A stretch of 64,000 nucleotides of DNA from Hymenobacter citatus (GCF_014333615.1 NZ_JACSCY010000016.1:1-64000), one strand, 5' to 3'; positions 35,798 to 45,350 are shown, numbered from the stretch's first letter. Numbers and translations are program-made. The notes: a model not told the origin generated them from the sequence alone.

Positions 35798-38083
35798 TTA
35801 GTGTTTCAGCCAGCTGGCCGGTATTTCCCGCGGCTCGCTGCCGTCTTTGCTGTACTTGAGCAGCAACGTGTAGCCGCCTCCACCCTCTACAAAATCCAGC
35901 GCGATTGGGTGCAATCCTTTCGCCAACGCTACCTGCCCGGTTTTCTCGATGGCCGAGTGTAGGCCGTCGTTGTCGACCACCATGCGGTCGGCCAGGCGTA
36001 GGGTGCCGCCGTCGTCGCAGGTGAGGTAGAAGGTGTAGATGCCGGTTTCCGGCACGTCGAGGTAGCCCCGGAACTGTACCCCGAACTGGTCGGCCTCGGC
36101 TTGCTTGGGCACCTGCACGCTGGTTACGGTGGTGCTGCCGTTGGCCTTGGCCTCCTGCATCAGCGCCGATTTTTTGAAGTAGCCCGTAAAGTACGTGGCC
36201 GTGAGGCCCGGCGCCGGAGACTTCGCCGACACAGGCGCGGCGTAGGGCTGCTGCTTGTACCTGATGGTATAGGTGTCACCCCGCAGCCCTTCCGGCGTGA
36301 AAGCCACCAACTTCACCGTGGTGGGCTCTGTGATGGGTAGGGCGGCCGGCAGCACCGGTGAAGTGGGCGTGGGCGTGCTGCCGTCGGTAGTGTAGCGCAG
36401 AATCAGATTGTCGAGTGGCTTCTCGACCTGCAACGACGTTTTGTCGGTGAAGACGCTTTCCTCGGAGAAGCCTGCTAGGTCGGGCACGCGGTAGTGCACG
36501 TTCAGCTGGGCCAGGCGGGGGTAGTGCTGCCGGAGCCGGCTGAGGTAGGAGGCGTACTGGGTCTTATTGGTCCAGACCACCTCGGCCAAGGCCGTCATGC
36601 GGGGCATCACCATGTAGTCGGCGCGGTTTTCGGAGGGCACTTGTTCGGTCCAGAGGTTGGCTTGGGCGCCTAGAATGGCCTTTTGGGCCGTAGCGGGGTC
36701 GAGGTCAGCGGGCACCACGTCGAAGTTGTACACTTTCTCCACCGAATTCTTGTCTGGTAGGTTGTCGAAGTAGAGCGTACTCACCGGCGTCATAATGAGC
36801 GGATTGCCGTTGCGGATGGCTTTGGCGGGGGCGTCTTTCACCCAGCTGCGCCAGTACATGACGGTGGCCGAGGCGTCGATACCACCTTCCAGCATGTCGT
36901 CCCAGCCAATCATTTTCTTGCCCTTGCTCTGTAAAAACCGCTCAACGCGCCGCACAAAATAGCTTTGCAGCCCGTTCACGTCTTTGATGCCTTCCTTCTG
37001 CATCAGCTCGGTGCAGGCCGTCGTGCTCCAGCTGGTTTTGTCTACCTCGTCGGCGCCGATGTGCACGTAGGGGCTCGGAAACAGGGCCGCTACCTCCGTC
37101 AGCACGTTTTCCACGAACTCGTAGGTGGTCTCGTTGCAGGGGCAGATAGGGGTAGAAAACAGCTTGCCCCAGTCGTTTTTACCATTGCAGGTCAGGAAGG
37201 GGTAGGCCCGGATGGCGGCCATCATGTGGCCAGGCATGTCAATTTCGGGAATCACCTCGATGTGGCGGGCCGCGGCGTAGGAAATGATGCCACGCATGTC
37301 GTCCTGGGTATAGAAGCCACCGTACTCCGTTTGACCGTTGCGCTGGCGCAGGTGCTTGGGCTCTAGGGCAAAGTCGGGGTTATCCTTCGACTTTTTAATA
37401 CACGCCGAATCCTGGTTGTTGAAGGTGCGCCACGCGCCTACTTCTGTCAGCTTAGGGTACTTCTTGATTTCCAGGCGCCAGCCTTGGTCGTCGGTGAGGT
37501 GCAGGTGCAGCTTGTTGAACTTGTAGAGCGCCAGCAGGTCCATGTACTTCTTCAGGTAGGCCACGTCGAAAAAGTGCCGCGACACATCCAGGTGCATGCC
37601 GCGCCAGCTATAAGCCGGCTGGTCCTGGATCTGCACGGCTGGCAGCGTCAACGGGACGCTTTTCCCCGCCTTTTCCACGGTAGGCGGCAGCAGCTGCCGC
37701 ACCGTTTGCACCGCCCGAAACATACCCGCCGGCTCCTTCGCCGCCAGCGTCACCTGCTGCGGCGTGATGGTCAGCTTGTAGCCCTCCGGCGCCGTAATCG
37801 ACGCATCGTAGCGTAACTCAATGCCGTTGGCGGCAGGTTTCTTCGCGGTTTTCAGCGACGCCCCTACCCCGTTACGCAGCAAGTTTTGCAACTGCTCGGC
37901 CTCCTGCGCAAAACGCTTGCTGTCTTTGGGTAGGGCCAGCTGGGTGTTCTTGGTGATGGTGAACGTACCCGTCGCCGGCGTCAGGGAAGCTGGGTAGGGA
38001 ATCAGCGGATAGCGCTCGGGAGCCGTTTGAGCGGTAGCTGCGAGCGGAAGCAGAAGGAATAGGAGATACCAGAATCTTGTCAT
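35798..38083 (-). CDS. GH20 beta-N-acetylhexosaminidase with PA14 domain
   Basis: Encodes 761 aa with a signal peptide (MTRFWYLLFLLLPLAATAQ). An N-terminal GH20b domain (about 25-155) precedes the GH20 barrel (about 157-500). The barrel has the substrate-binding SWRGMHLDVSRHFF, KLHLHLTDDQGWRLEI and the catalytic pair Asp345-Glu346 in HIGADEV. After a chitobiase-like C-terminal Ig module (LRYTTDGSTPT) comes a PA14 domain (about 625-755, with YFTGYFKK, GYLDVPETGIYTFYLTCDDG and KGLHPIALDFVEGGGG). The enzyme removes terminal GlcNAc or GalNAc by substrate-assisted catalysis; PA14 may help bind the glycan. It fits between the GH92 and GH2 genes in N-glycan trimming. Confidence 0.95.
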   Translation of the reverse strand: MTRFWYLLFLLLPLAATAQTAPERYPLIPYPASLTPATGTFTITKNTQLALPKDSKRFAQEAEQLQNLLRNGVGASLKTAKKPAANGIELRYDASITAPEGYKLTITPQQVTLAAKEPAGMFRAVQTVRQLLPPTVEKAGKSVPLTLPAVQIQDQPAYSWRGMHLDVSRHFFDVAYLKKYMDLLALYKFNKLHLHLTDDQGWRLEIKKYPKLTEVGAWRTFNNQDSACIKKSKDNPDFALEPKHLRQRNGQTEYGGFYTQDDMRGIISYAAARHIEVIPEIDMPGHMMAAIRAYPFLTCNGKNDWGKLFSTPICPCNETTYEFVENVLTEVAALFPSPYVHIGADEVDKTSWSTTACTELMQKEGIKDVNGLQSYFVRRVERFLQSKGKKMIGWDDMLEGGIDASATVMYWRSWVKDAPAKAIRNGNPLIMTPVSTLYFDNLPDKNSVEKVYNFDVVPADLDPATAQKAILGAQANLWTEQVPSENRADYMVMPRMTALAEVVWTNKTQYASYLSRLRQHYPRLAQLNVHYRVPDLAGFSEESVFTDKTSLQVEKPLDNLILRYTTDGSTPTPTSPVLPAALPITEPTTVKLVAFTPEGLRGDTYTIRYKQQPYAAPVSAKSPAPGLTATYFTGYFKKSALMQEAKANGSTTVTSVQVPKQAEADQFGVQFRGYLDVPETGIYTFYLTCDDGGTLRLADRMVVDNDGLHSAIEKTGQVALAKGLHPIALDFVEGGGGYTLLLKYSKDGSEPREIPASWLKH

Positions 38084-38106
38084 GCGCTATGTTAGGTCGT
38101 GCAATG

Positions 38107-38236
38107 GTTCACCCCACCCCCCGGCCCCCTCCCCTCCGGGAGAGGGGGAGCCACGGCGGCGCGGGCGTAGGCGTATGTTGCAAATCGTCAGGCTCCCCCT
38201 CTCCCGGAGGGGAGGGGGCCGGGGGGTGGGGTGAAC
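38107..38236. repeat. Family-C GC-rich inverted repeat
   Basis: Perfect 46-bp arms (38107-38152 with 38191-38236). Each arm is itself hairpin-forming (CCCCTCCGGGAGAGGGG). It abuts the stop codon of the GH2 gene at 38237. Copy at 52917-53062. Confidence 0.96.
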
Positions 38237-40879
38237 CTACTGCGCCACCGGCACCACCTGCTTCACCACATTCCACCCTTCCACCGTCACCACCGGCGTG
38301 CCTACTTCCGCGCCGGGCGTGTAGTCCAGCGTGATGGTCTGCCGCCCGCCGGGCAGCACCGACACGTAGTTGTCGGTGTAGAAGGTAGGCAGCACACGCT
38401 TCTGGGTCTGCTGGTTCACCAGCGACACGCGGTTGAAGAAGGCCACGGGCTGGTTGGCGGAATTCGTCAGGGTCACTTCCACTTTGCCAGGCGCAGTTTG
38501 GCGGGCCTGCACGCCCAGGGGCGCTTTATTCATGGTTTGCAGGCCCGAGTATTGCCCTTTGGCGTCGGGTATCCAGTAGAAGTTCTGGCTCACGGGCTGC
38601 TTGTTCAGGTCTAGCAGTTGCAGGTTCAGAAACGTGCCTTTCTCCTTGGCCAGCTTGCGCATGGCGCCGGCAATGGGCAGGTATTTTTTGGCCTGCGAGG
38701 GGTTGATTTCCACGATTACCTGCGTCATACTGGTTTTCTTGCCAGCCATGTCGTAGGCATCTACCACCAGCATCAGGTCGCGCTTGGTTTCGAAGGTGTT
38801 ATTCACCAGCACCACGGCGCTATCCACGGGATTGTACATCACGTGCAGCGGCTCGCTGCCGGTGCGCAGGCCGTAGAGGCAGGCGTTGGGGTCGAGGTAG
38901 TAGTCGTACATCTGGCCGCGCAGGGCGGTCCAGGGGTTTTGGGTTTTCCAGATGATGCTGCCCGTGTACCACTCCCACATGTGCGAGCTGAAGCCCTCCA
39001 TCAGGGCGCGGTATTGGTCGTAGTTCACCAGCTGGGCTTTCAGGCCGAAGTCGCGCACGTTTTTGGGCGCGCCGTAGGGTAGCAGGTGGTCTTCGTAGCC
39101 GATGTAGAGGTGGTATTGCCACACCGAATCCACGGCCTCCGTGGGCCGTTTATCGGCGCCCAGGTAGCGCGGGGGCACCATATTCGCGGGCGGCACAAAC
39201 CGCGCCAGCGACTCCTCATCGCCTACCCCCACCGAGCCCACTTCCGAGTTGAAGGGGTAGGTGCGGTGCGCCCAGAAGCTGCGCAGGTTCTGAATGCCGT
39301 AGGGTCCGTCGCCGTTGCCGCCCTGGTTGTTGTACGACATGCTATCCGAGTTGGAGTAGGGCACAAACCAACGCGTGCCGTCCAGCCGGGGCAGAATCGA
39401 ATCCTGCAAGGCCGTGAGGATGTCTTTGGGCGGGGTGATTTCGTTGCCGCCGCACCAAATAGCCAGCGAGGCGTGGTTGCGCACCATTTTCACCTGGTCG
39501 GCCGCGGAGTTGATGAACAAGCGGTGGTCGTTGGGGTACTGGCGGCGGGTCCACTGGTCCTCCAGCTTCATGGGGTCCACCCAGCGGCCGTTGGCATCGC
39601 CCGACATCCAGAAGTCCTGCATCACCAGCATCCCGTACTTGTCGCAGGCCTGGTAGAACTCGGGGCGCTCCACCAGCGCGCCGCCCCACACCCGAATCAG
39701 GTTCAGGTTCATGTCGCGGTGGAAGCGGATTTCGGCGTCGTAGCGGGCATCCGTGAAGCGCAGCATGGCGTCGGAAATAATCCAGTTGCCGCCCTTGATG
39801 AAGATTTTTTGCCCGTTGAGGTGCACCTCCATGCTCTGCGTCGTGGTGTTCCACTCCCGCTGAATCTCGCGCACGCCTACCGATACCGTTTCCTCATCCG
39901 ACACGGTTTTGCCCTTCACCAGGAATTGCAGCTTCGACTCGTAGAGCGGCTGTTCGCCGTAGCCGTTGGGCCACCACAGCTTGGGGTTGGGTAGGCTGAG
40001 GTCCTTCAGGCTCACCTGCTGGGTAGAGCGCGCCGGCACGGTCACTTTCTGCTCCACCGTGCGGCCATCAATCGTGTAGCGCAGCACGCCCGCCACGGCT
40101 TTGGCGGTGGGGTTGTCCAGCTCGGCCGATACCTGCACGGTGGCCGGCGCCTGCGGACCGGTAGGCTTGCGCTTGCCCGGCACGCGGGTGATGATGTGTG
40201 GGTTCTTGACGTTGATCTGCTGGGTTTTCTCAATCGTCACCTTGTCCCAGATACCGGTGTTTCGGTCGCGGATGGGCTGAATCCAGTCCCAGCCGGCGGT
40301 GTACTGCGTGGTATTGTTGCGGGCAATGGTGCCGTCGCCGCCCTGGCCGCCGTTGGGGTTGCCCACAGGGTCGGGTGGGTAGACGATGACGGCCAGGCGG
40401 TTTTTGCCGTCCTTGGCCAGGTAGGACGTGATGTTGTAGGTCTGGCGCAGAAACATGCCGTGGTGGGTCTGCACGTTCAGCTTTTGGCCGTTCAGGTACA
40501 CGTCGCAGCTGTAGTTCACGCCGCGTAGGTGCAGCCAAGCCTGCTCATCACCCGTAACTTTTTCGGTGAAGTCCTTGGTAAACCAGTAGGTGTAGTAGTC
40601 GCGGCCTGTGCGGTAGATGTCGGGTATCTGCTTATTATTCATCCCGTAAAACGGGTCGGGCACTTGCTTGTTGGCCAGTTGGGTAGTGAGTACCGTGCCC
40701 GGCACCACGGCCGGCTGCCATCCGCTAAGCGCGTAGGTAGGCTGCGAAAGCGCGGCGCCGTCTACGCTCACTTTGCTTTTGGGCGTGGCCTGCCAGCCGG
40801 TGTTCAGCTCGTAGCGCTGCTGCGCCAGCAGCGGAGTAGCGAGAAGGAGAAGCGGGAGTAAGAGTTTGTGTGGTGACAT
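38237..40879 (-). CDS. GH2 beta-mannosidase / exo-beta-glucosaminidase-type enzyme
   Basis: Encodes 880 aa with a signal peptide (MSPHKLLLPLLLLATPLLAQ). A sugar-binding domain (WQPAVVPGTVLTTQL, YWFTKDF, LRGVNYSCDVYLNG) leads to Ig-like domains and a barrel with the mannosidase-type IFIKGGNWIISDAMLRF. Acid/base Glu480 lies in WCGGNEITPP and probable nucleophile Glu546 in FNSEVGSVG. C-terminal sandwich domains complete the fold. The WCGGNE and KGGNW forms fit beta-mannosidase and exo-beta-D-glucosaminidase subfamilies rather than beta-galactosidase. In the context of GH92 and GH20, cleavage of the core Man-beta-GlcNAc linkage is attractive, but glucosaminidase activity is equally allowed by sequence. 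Confidence 0.88.
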   Translation of the reverse strand: MSPHKLLLPLLLLATPLLAQQRYELNTGWQATPKSKVSVDGAALSQPTYALSGWQPAVVPGTVLTTQLANKQVPDPFYGMNNKQIPDIYRTGRDYYTYWFTKDFTEKVTGDEQAWLHLRGVNYSCDVYLNGQKLNVQTHHGMFLRQTYNITSYLAKDGKNRLAVIVYPPDPVGNPNGGQGGDGTIARNNTTQYTAGWDWIQPIRDRNTGIWDKVTIEKTQQINVKNPHIITRVPGKRKPTGPQAPATVQVSAELDNPTAKAVAGVLRYTIDGRTVEQKVTVPARSTQQVSLKDLSLPNPKLWWPNGYGEQPLYESKLQFLVKGKTVSDEETVSVGVREIQREWNTTTQSMEVHLNGQKIFIKGGNWIISDAMLRFTDARYDAEIRFHRDMNLNLIRVWGGALVERPEFYQACDKYGMLVMQDFWMSGDANGRWVDPMKLEDQWTRRQYPNDHRLFINSAADQVKMVRNHASLAIWCGGNEITPPKDILTALQDSILPRLDGTRWFVPYSNSDSMSYNNQGGNGDGPYGIQNLRSFWAHRTYPFNSEVGSVGVGDEESLARFVPPANMVPPRYLGADKRPTEAVDSVWQYHLYIGYEDHLLPYGAPKNVRDFGLKAQLVNYDQYRALMEGFSSHMWEWYTGSIIWKTQNPWTALRGQMYDYYLDPNACLYGLRTGSEPLHVMYNPVDSAVVLVNNTFETKRDLMLVVDAYDMAGKKTSMTQVIVEINPSQAKKYLPIAGAMRKLAKEKGTFLNLQLLDLNKQPVSQNFYWIPDAKGQYSGLQTMNKAPLGVQARQTAPGKVEVTLTNSANQPVAFFNRVSLVNQQTQKRVLPTFYTDNYVSVLPGGRQTITLDYTPGAEVGTPVVTVEGWNVVKQVVPVAQ

Positions 40880-40895
40880 TCGGAGTATTGTGTGC

Positions 40896-41005
40896 AGTTA
40901 ACTAGTAGCTGCTGGCTTTTATCTTATTTCTATTGCCATTAAGGCTGGGCTATTTGAGTTAACTGCTGGACGGTGTAGAGACGCAACCTCTTTAGTTAAC
41001 TCAAA
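40896..41005. repeat. Three AGTTAACT palindromes, two forming an inverted repeat
   Basis: AGTTAACT occurs at 40896, 40957 and 40994. The last two lie in a perfect 12-bp inverted repeat TTTGAGTTAACT / AGTTAACTCAAA (40953-40964 with 40994-41005). It could be the terminator of the MFS gene or operator sites before the GH2 gene. Confidence 0.55.
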
Positions 41006-41009
41006 CTGC

Positions 41010-42299
41010 CTAAGCACGCCGCACTTTGTGCCCAGCCAGGCCGTAATACAGAATGAACAGGTAGCAGGGAATCACCAGCCAGTAGGCCTGCTGGGGGCTG
41101 AAGGCATCGGCCAGGGAGCCGTAGATGGGGGGTAGCACGGCGCCGCCGGCAATGGCCATAATCAGGAAAGACGAGCCGATTTTAGTGAAGCGCCCCAGTC
41201 CTTCAATAGCGAGCGGCCAGATAGCCGGGAAGATCAGCGAGTTGGCCAGCCCGAGCAGGGAAATGAACAGTACCGACGTGATGCCGCTGGTGCTCAGCGC
41301 CGCCAGGGCAAACGCTACCCCGGCCACCGCGAAAATTTGCAGCGCCCTTTCCTGCGACAAAAACTTCGGAATGGCCACTACCCCGATGAGGTAGCCCACC
41401 GTCATGGCCACCATGGTGCAGGTGGTGAAGAACTTCGCCGTTGACAGCGCAATGCCCTGCGCCGCGCCGTAGCTGATGATGGTGTCGCCAGCAATTACCT
41501 CCACGCCCACGTAGAAAAACATGGCCAGTGCCCCCAGCAGCAGATGTGGAAATTGCAAAACGCTGGTTTTGTTGGTGTTGGCAGCGGCCACGGTTTCGTC
41601 TTCGTGGTCGGTGTCGATTTCGGGAAGGGAGGAGAAGTAGATCAGCACGGCCAGCACCACCAGCACGGCCGTCATCAGCAGATAGGGCGTAATAACGCGG
41701 GTCGCCAGCGTGTCCAGCTCGGCGGTTTTGGCGGCCACGTCCATCGTTTTGAGGCGCGCTACCAAGGCGTCGGCGTCCTTGAGGGCCACGGCGCCCAGGG
41801 CCACGGGGGCCAGCGCGCCGGCAATTTTGTTGCAGATGCCCATCACGCTGATACGCTTGGCGGCGCTTTCGCGCGGCCCCAGGATGGTGATATAGGGATT
41901 GGCCGCCGTTTGCAGCACCGCCAGGCCCGTGCCCTGCACAAACAAGCCAAACAAAAACAGCCCGTATGTGCGCGTGAGGGCCGCCGGAATGAAAATCAAC
42001 GCCCCCACGGCCATCACCAGCAACCCCACCGACATACCGTTCTTGAAGCCCGTCGCCTTCAGCACCCACGCCGACGGTATGGCCATCACGAGGTAGGAAA
42101 TGTAGAACGCAAATGCCACCAGGTAGGCCTCAAAGTTGTTCAGCTCGCAGGCAATGCGCAGGTAGGGAATCAGCACCGAGTTCAGCCACGTCACGAAGCC
42201 GAAAATGAAGAACAGCGCCCCAATGATGACAATGGACTTGGTTTGCTGCGTGGTGGCCGTGGGCACGGCCGCCGGAGACGTGGTAGCTGCTTTTGTCAT
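41010..42299 (-). CDS. MFS sugar permease (GluP/FucP type)
   Basis: Encodes about 429 aa from the ATG at 42299; an open upstream stretch to 42386 lacks membrane or coding character. About twelve transmembrane helices are visible, starting IVIIGALFFIFGFVTWLNSV, the signature of the fucose/glucose/galactose:H+ symporter family. Typical blocks: FYISYLVMAIPSAWVLKATG, GLAVLQTAANPYITILGPRE, FFYVGVEVIAGDTII and LANSLIFPAIWPLAI. It imports a monosaccharide across the inner membrane by proton symport. It begins 32 bp after the ROK kinase gene, so kinase and permease are one operon. With NagB nearby, GlcNAc or glucosamine is the best guess. Confidence 0.92.
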   Translation of the reverse strand: MTKAATTSPAAVPTATTQQTKSIVIIGALFFIFGFVTWLNSVLIPYLRIACELNNFEAYLVAFAFYISYLVMAIPSAWVLKATGFKNGMSVGLLVMAVGALIFIPAALTRTYGLFLFGLFVQGTGLAVLQTAANPYITILGPRESAAKRISVMGICNKIAGALAPVALGAVALKDADALVARLKTMDVAAKTAELDTLATRVITPYLLMTAVLVVLAVLIYFSSLPEIDTDHEDETVAAANTNKTSVLQFPHLLLGALAMFFYVGVEVIAGDTIISYGAAQGIALSTAKFFTTCTMVAMTVGYLIGVVAIPKFLSQERALQIFAVAGVAFALAALSTSGITSVLFISLLGLANSLIFPAIWPLAIEGLGRFTKIGSSFLIMAIAGGAVLPPIYGSLADAFSPQQAYWLVIPCYLFILYYGLAGHKVRRA

Positions 42300-42331
42300 A
42301 CTATACGGGTTGAAGGGGCTGAAATAGACGG

Positions 42332-43219
42332 TTAGAGAGGCAATGTTTGGGGAGTGGCAGTACTGAGCTCCTGCTTCATTTTGCATAGCGCCGCCGCGCC
42401 CAGCACGGCCGCGTTGCGCAGCTTGGAGGGCGCCACCACCAAGCGGTCGGTGACGAGGCGGAAGGGAAACTCGCGGATGCTGGCTTCCATGGCCTCCCGG
42501 AACAATTCGTAGCCGTGGCTCACCGAGCCGCCCAGGAAAATGGCTTCCGGCGCCAGCGTGTGCAAAATGATTTTGATGGTGTTGCCCAAGTGGCGGCCGT
42601 AGCTGGCTAGCGCTTCCAGGGCGCGGGCGTCGCCGGTGCGGGCCAGGGCGTATAGGGCGCCGCCCTCCTGCTGGTACTGCTGCACGAAGAACTTACCGCT
42701 GCAATAGTCCTCCACGGTTTTGTCGAGGTAGGGAATGCAGCCAAACTCGCCGGCGCTGGACAGCGTGCCGGCGTGCAAATCGTGGTTGATGATGATGCCC
42801 GCGCCTAGCCCGGTACCTAGCGTCAGGCCCACCAGGTTGGCGTAGGGCTGGCCCTGCCCGAAAATCTTTTCGCCCACGGCAAACGCGTTGGCGTCGTTGG
42901 TCATGTACACGGGCTGCGCGAAGTGGCGGGCCAGGTGCTCCTTCAGCCGCACCTCCCGCCACGACGGGATATTCTGCACGTTGTGCACCACGCCCTGCTG
43001 CTCGTCTACCAGCCCCGGCACGCCAATACCAATACCAGCTACGTCGGCGGTATCTAGCATCAGCTGAATGTGCCGCACCAGTTCACCCAGGATCTGCTCC
43101 TGCGGGGCCTGCGCCGAGGTTTCGAAACGAACGTCGCGTACAATCTGCCCATCCTGCACCACCCCGATGTGCACTTTGGTGCCGCCGATGTCGATGCCGA
43201 TGTAGTTGGTTTGGGTCAT
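42332..43219 (-). CDS. ROK-family sugar kinase
   Basis: Encodes 295 aa from the ATG at 43219, where the ATP-binding start MTQTNYIGIDIGGTKVHIGV begins; an open frame to 43396 reads through the family-B repeat and is not credible. Other ROK blocks: GIGIGVPGLVDEQQGVV, MTNDANAFAVGEKIFG, LTLGTGLGAGII, SSAGEFGCIPYLD and EAIFLGGSVSHGYELF. The CxCGxxGCxE zinc motif of classical ROK proteins is absent (IPYLDKTVEDYCSGKFF instead), and the GH after GEF is GC. This is a known variant in Bacteroidota as far as I recall. It probably phosphorylates the sugar imported by the MFS permease (GlcNAc, mannose or glucose). Confidence 0.9.
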   Translation of the reverse strand: MTQTNYIGIDIGGTKVHIGVVQDGQIVRDVRFETSAQAPQEQILGELVRHIQLMLDTADVAGIGIGVPGLVDEQQGVVHNVQNIPSWREVRLKEHLARHFAQPVYMTNDANAFAVGEKIFGQGQPYANLVGLTLGTGLGAGIIINHDLHAGTLSSAGEFGCIPYLDKTVEDYCSGKFFVQQYQQEGGALYALARTGDARALEALASYGRHLGNTIKIILHTLAPEAIFLGGSVSHGYELFREAMEASIREFPFRLVTDRLVVAPSKLRNAAVLGAAALCKMKQELSTATPQTLPL

Positions 43220-43308
43220 GCTATTTACTGCTGCGCGCCTACCCGAAAGCGGCTTGCTGTATGCGAACGGAAATAGTAATTGGCAAATGGGTTCGCCATT
43301 CATTTTAT

Positions 43309-43410
43309 CTGTCATCCTGAGCTTGCGAAGGACCTTATCACGGCTGAACGACAAGCGTAACAACGACTCGTTCAAATGGCATAAAGTCCTTCGCAAGCTC
43401 AGGATGACAG
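43309..43410. repeat. Family-B inverted repeat
   Basis: Arms 43309-43338 and 43381-43410 are complementary with one mismatch. The loop contains CGACAAGCGTAACAACGACT, identical to the loop of the copy at 24632-24791. Confidence 0.95.
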
Positions 43411-43430
43411 CGAAAAAACTCCCCTACCCC

Positions 43431-45350
43431 TTAAAAATGCCAACGCACGAAGGCCTCCATGGCTTCGTAATCAGCCAGGCCGAGGTTATCGTATTGCAGG
43501 GCGGTTTCGCGGTTGCGCTGCTCGGCGCGTACCCAAAATTCGCGGGAATCGTCGCCGGGGAATACGGGCGTGTCTTTCTGGCTCTGGTGCTTGAAGATGG
43601 CGTTGCGCTTGCGCAGCACTTCCAGCGGTGAGAGCGGCACGGCCATTTCAATCTCGTAGGGCTTGAACTCATGCCACGCGCCGCGGTACATCCACACCCA
43701 GCAATCCTGCACCCAAGCTTCTTTTTCCTTCAGGCGGCGCAGGGCCTCCGTCACGATGTTGAAGCACACAATGTGCGTGCCGTTGGGGTCGGCAAAGTCG
43801 CCGGCCACGAACACCTGGTGGGGCTGCACCTGTTGCAGCAGCTCCATGGTTAGCTCAATGTCGGCGTCCGTTACGGGATACTTCGAGGTCTTGCCCGATT
43901 CGTAAAAAGGTAGGGCCTGGAAGTGAATGTGGCTGTCGGGGAGGCCGGCGTAGCGGGCGCCCGCAATAGCCTCGCTCTTGCGGATGTAGCTCTTCACGTT
44001 CCGGATTTCCTGGGTGTCTACCTGGTTAGGCTGCTTCTGCTCGATAAACGCGCGCATGTTGTCATACACAGTTTGCAGCTCGCTGCTGTCGCGGCCCAGG
44101 CTGTTTTCCAGGTCGATGGCAAACTCCATGTAGCGCAGCACGTCGTCGTCCCACACCGCCGTGTTACCGCTGGTCTGGTAGGCCACGTGCACGTCGTGGC
44201 CCTGGTCGATGAGGCGGATGAACGTGCCCCCCATCGAAATTACGTCGTCGTCGGGGTGGGGTGAGAACACGATAACGCGCTTCTTGGCCGGCAGGGCGCG
44301 CTCGGGGCGCTGCGAGTCGTCGGCGCCGGGTTTGCCGCCGGGCCACCCCGTAATGGTGTGCTGAATCTTATTGAAGATGTCGATATTGATGTTGTAGGCC
44401 GGGCCGCGCTCGGTGGCCAGTTGGGCCATGCCGTTGTTGTTGTAGTCTTCCTCCGTGAGCTTGAGGATGGGCTTGCGCAGCGTATTCGACAGCCATATCA
44501 CGGCCTTTTTGATCAGCATTTCGTCCCACACGCAGTCCTTCACCAGCCAGGGCGTATCAAAGCGCGTCAGCTCGGAAGCGGCGTCGGCATCCAGCACAAA
44601 CTCCACGTTGTCGGCTAGTTGCAAATAGGTGGCCGGCACCTCCCCCGACACCTCGCCTTCCACGGCTTTCTTGATGATGGGCGCTTTCTTGCCACTCCAG
44701 GCCATCAATACAATCTCGCGGGCCTTGAAAATGGTGCCGATGCCCATGGTAATGGCCTTGGTGGGCACGTTTTCCTTGCCACCGAAGTCGCGGGAGGCGT
44801 CGCGGCGGGTGAGGTCGTCGAGCGTGACCAGGCGCGTGCCCGAGTTGGGCGCCGAGCCGGGCTCGTTGAAGCCTACGTGGCCCGTGCGGCCAATGCCCAG
44901 AATCTGCAAATCCAGTCCGCCTACCTCCTCAATCTGCCGCTCGTAGTTCAGGCAGTATGCCACCACTTCTTCCAGTGCCAGCGTGCCGTCGGGAATGTGA
45001 ATGTTTTCCCGCTTGATGTCGATGTGGTCGAACAGATTCTCGTTCATGAACGTGACGTAGCTCTGCGGCGCATCGGGCTGCATGGGGTAGTACTCGTCCA
45101 GGTTGAACGTCACCACGTTCTGGAAGCTCAGGCCCTCTTCCTGATGCAGGCGCACCAGCTCCTCGTACACGCCTACCGGGGTAGCGCCGGTGGCTAGGCC
45201 CAGCACAGCCTGCTCGCCGGCTTCCTGCTTGCGCCGGATGAGCCGCGCAATGCGCTCGGCCACCTTCACGGAGGCGGTCTGCTTATCAGGGTAAACGGTT
45301 ACCGGCAGCTTCTCAAAACGAGTTTCTTCGAGTAGATTTAATCGTGCCAT
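43431..45350 (-). CDS. nagB: NagB-like GlcN6P deaminase fused to PIG-L/LmbE deacetylase domain
   Basis: Encodes 639 aa, against about 260-270 for plain NagB. Residues 1-300 are the deaminase: GLATGATPVGVYEEL, FNLDEYYP with the base Asp85, and LGIGRTGHVGFNEPGS with His158 and Glu163. The Asp that normally precedes GH in this motif (Asp141 of E. coli) is Thr156. Residues 355-639 form a PIG-L/LmbE domain: VIVFSPHPDDDVISMGG has the zinc ligands (His365, Asp368), and GDFADPNGTHIVCFN a third His. PIG-L enzymes remove acetyl groups from GlcNAc-containing molecules. One chain could therefore turn GlcNAc-6-P into fructose-6-P; this is inference. It lies next to the ROK kinase and ROK repressor. Confidence 0.93.
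   Translation of the reverse strand: MARLNLLEETRFEKLPVTVYPDKQTASVKVAERIARLIRRKQEAGEQAVLGLATGATPVGVYEELVRLHQEEGLSFQNVVTFNLDEYYPMQPDAPQSYVTFMNENLFDHIDIKRENIHIPDGTLALEEVVAYCLNYERQIEEVGGLDLQILGIGRTGHVGFNEPGSAPNSGTRLVTLDDLTRRDASRDFGGKENVPTKAITMGIGTIFKAREIVLMAWSGKKAPIIKKAVEGEVSGEVPATYLQLADNVEFVLDADAASELTRFDTPWLVKDCVWDEMLIKKAVIWLSNTLRKPILKLTEEDYNNNGMAQLATERGPAYNINIDIFNKIQHTITGWPGGKPGADDSQRPERALPAKKRVIVFSPHPDDDVISMGGTFIRLIDQGHDVHVAYQTSGNTAVWDDDVLRYMEFAIDLENSLGRDSSELQTVYDNMRAFIEQKQPNQVDTQEIRNVKSYIRKSEAIAGARYAGLPDSHIHFQALPFYESGKTSKYPVTDADIELTMELLQQVQPHQVFVAGDFADPNGTHIVCFNIVTEALRRLKEKEAWVQDCWVWMYRGAWHEFKPYEIEMAVPLSPLEVLRKRNAIFKHQSQKDTPVFPGDDSREFWVRAEQRNRETALQYDNLGLADYEAMEAFVRWHF

Noticed and set aside
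43220..43396. N-terminal extension of the ROK kinase
   Set aside because: It is the reading frame through the repeat at 43309-43410; the conserved kinase start is at 43219.
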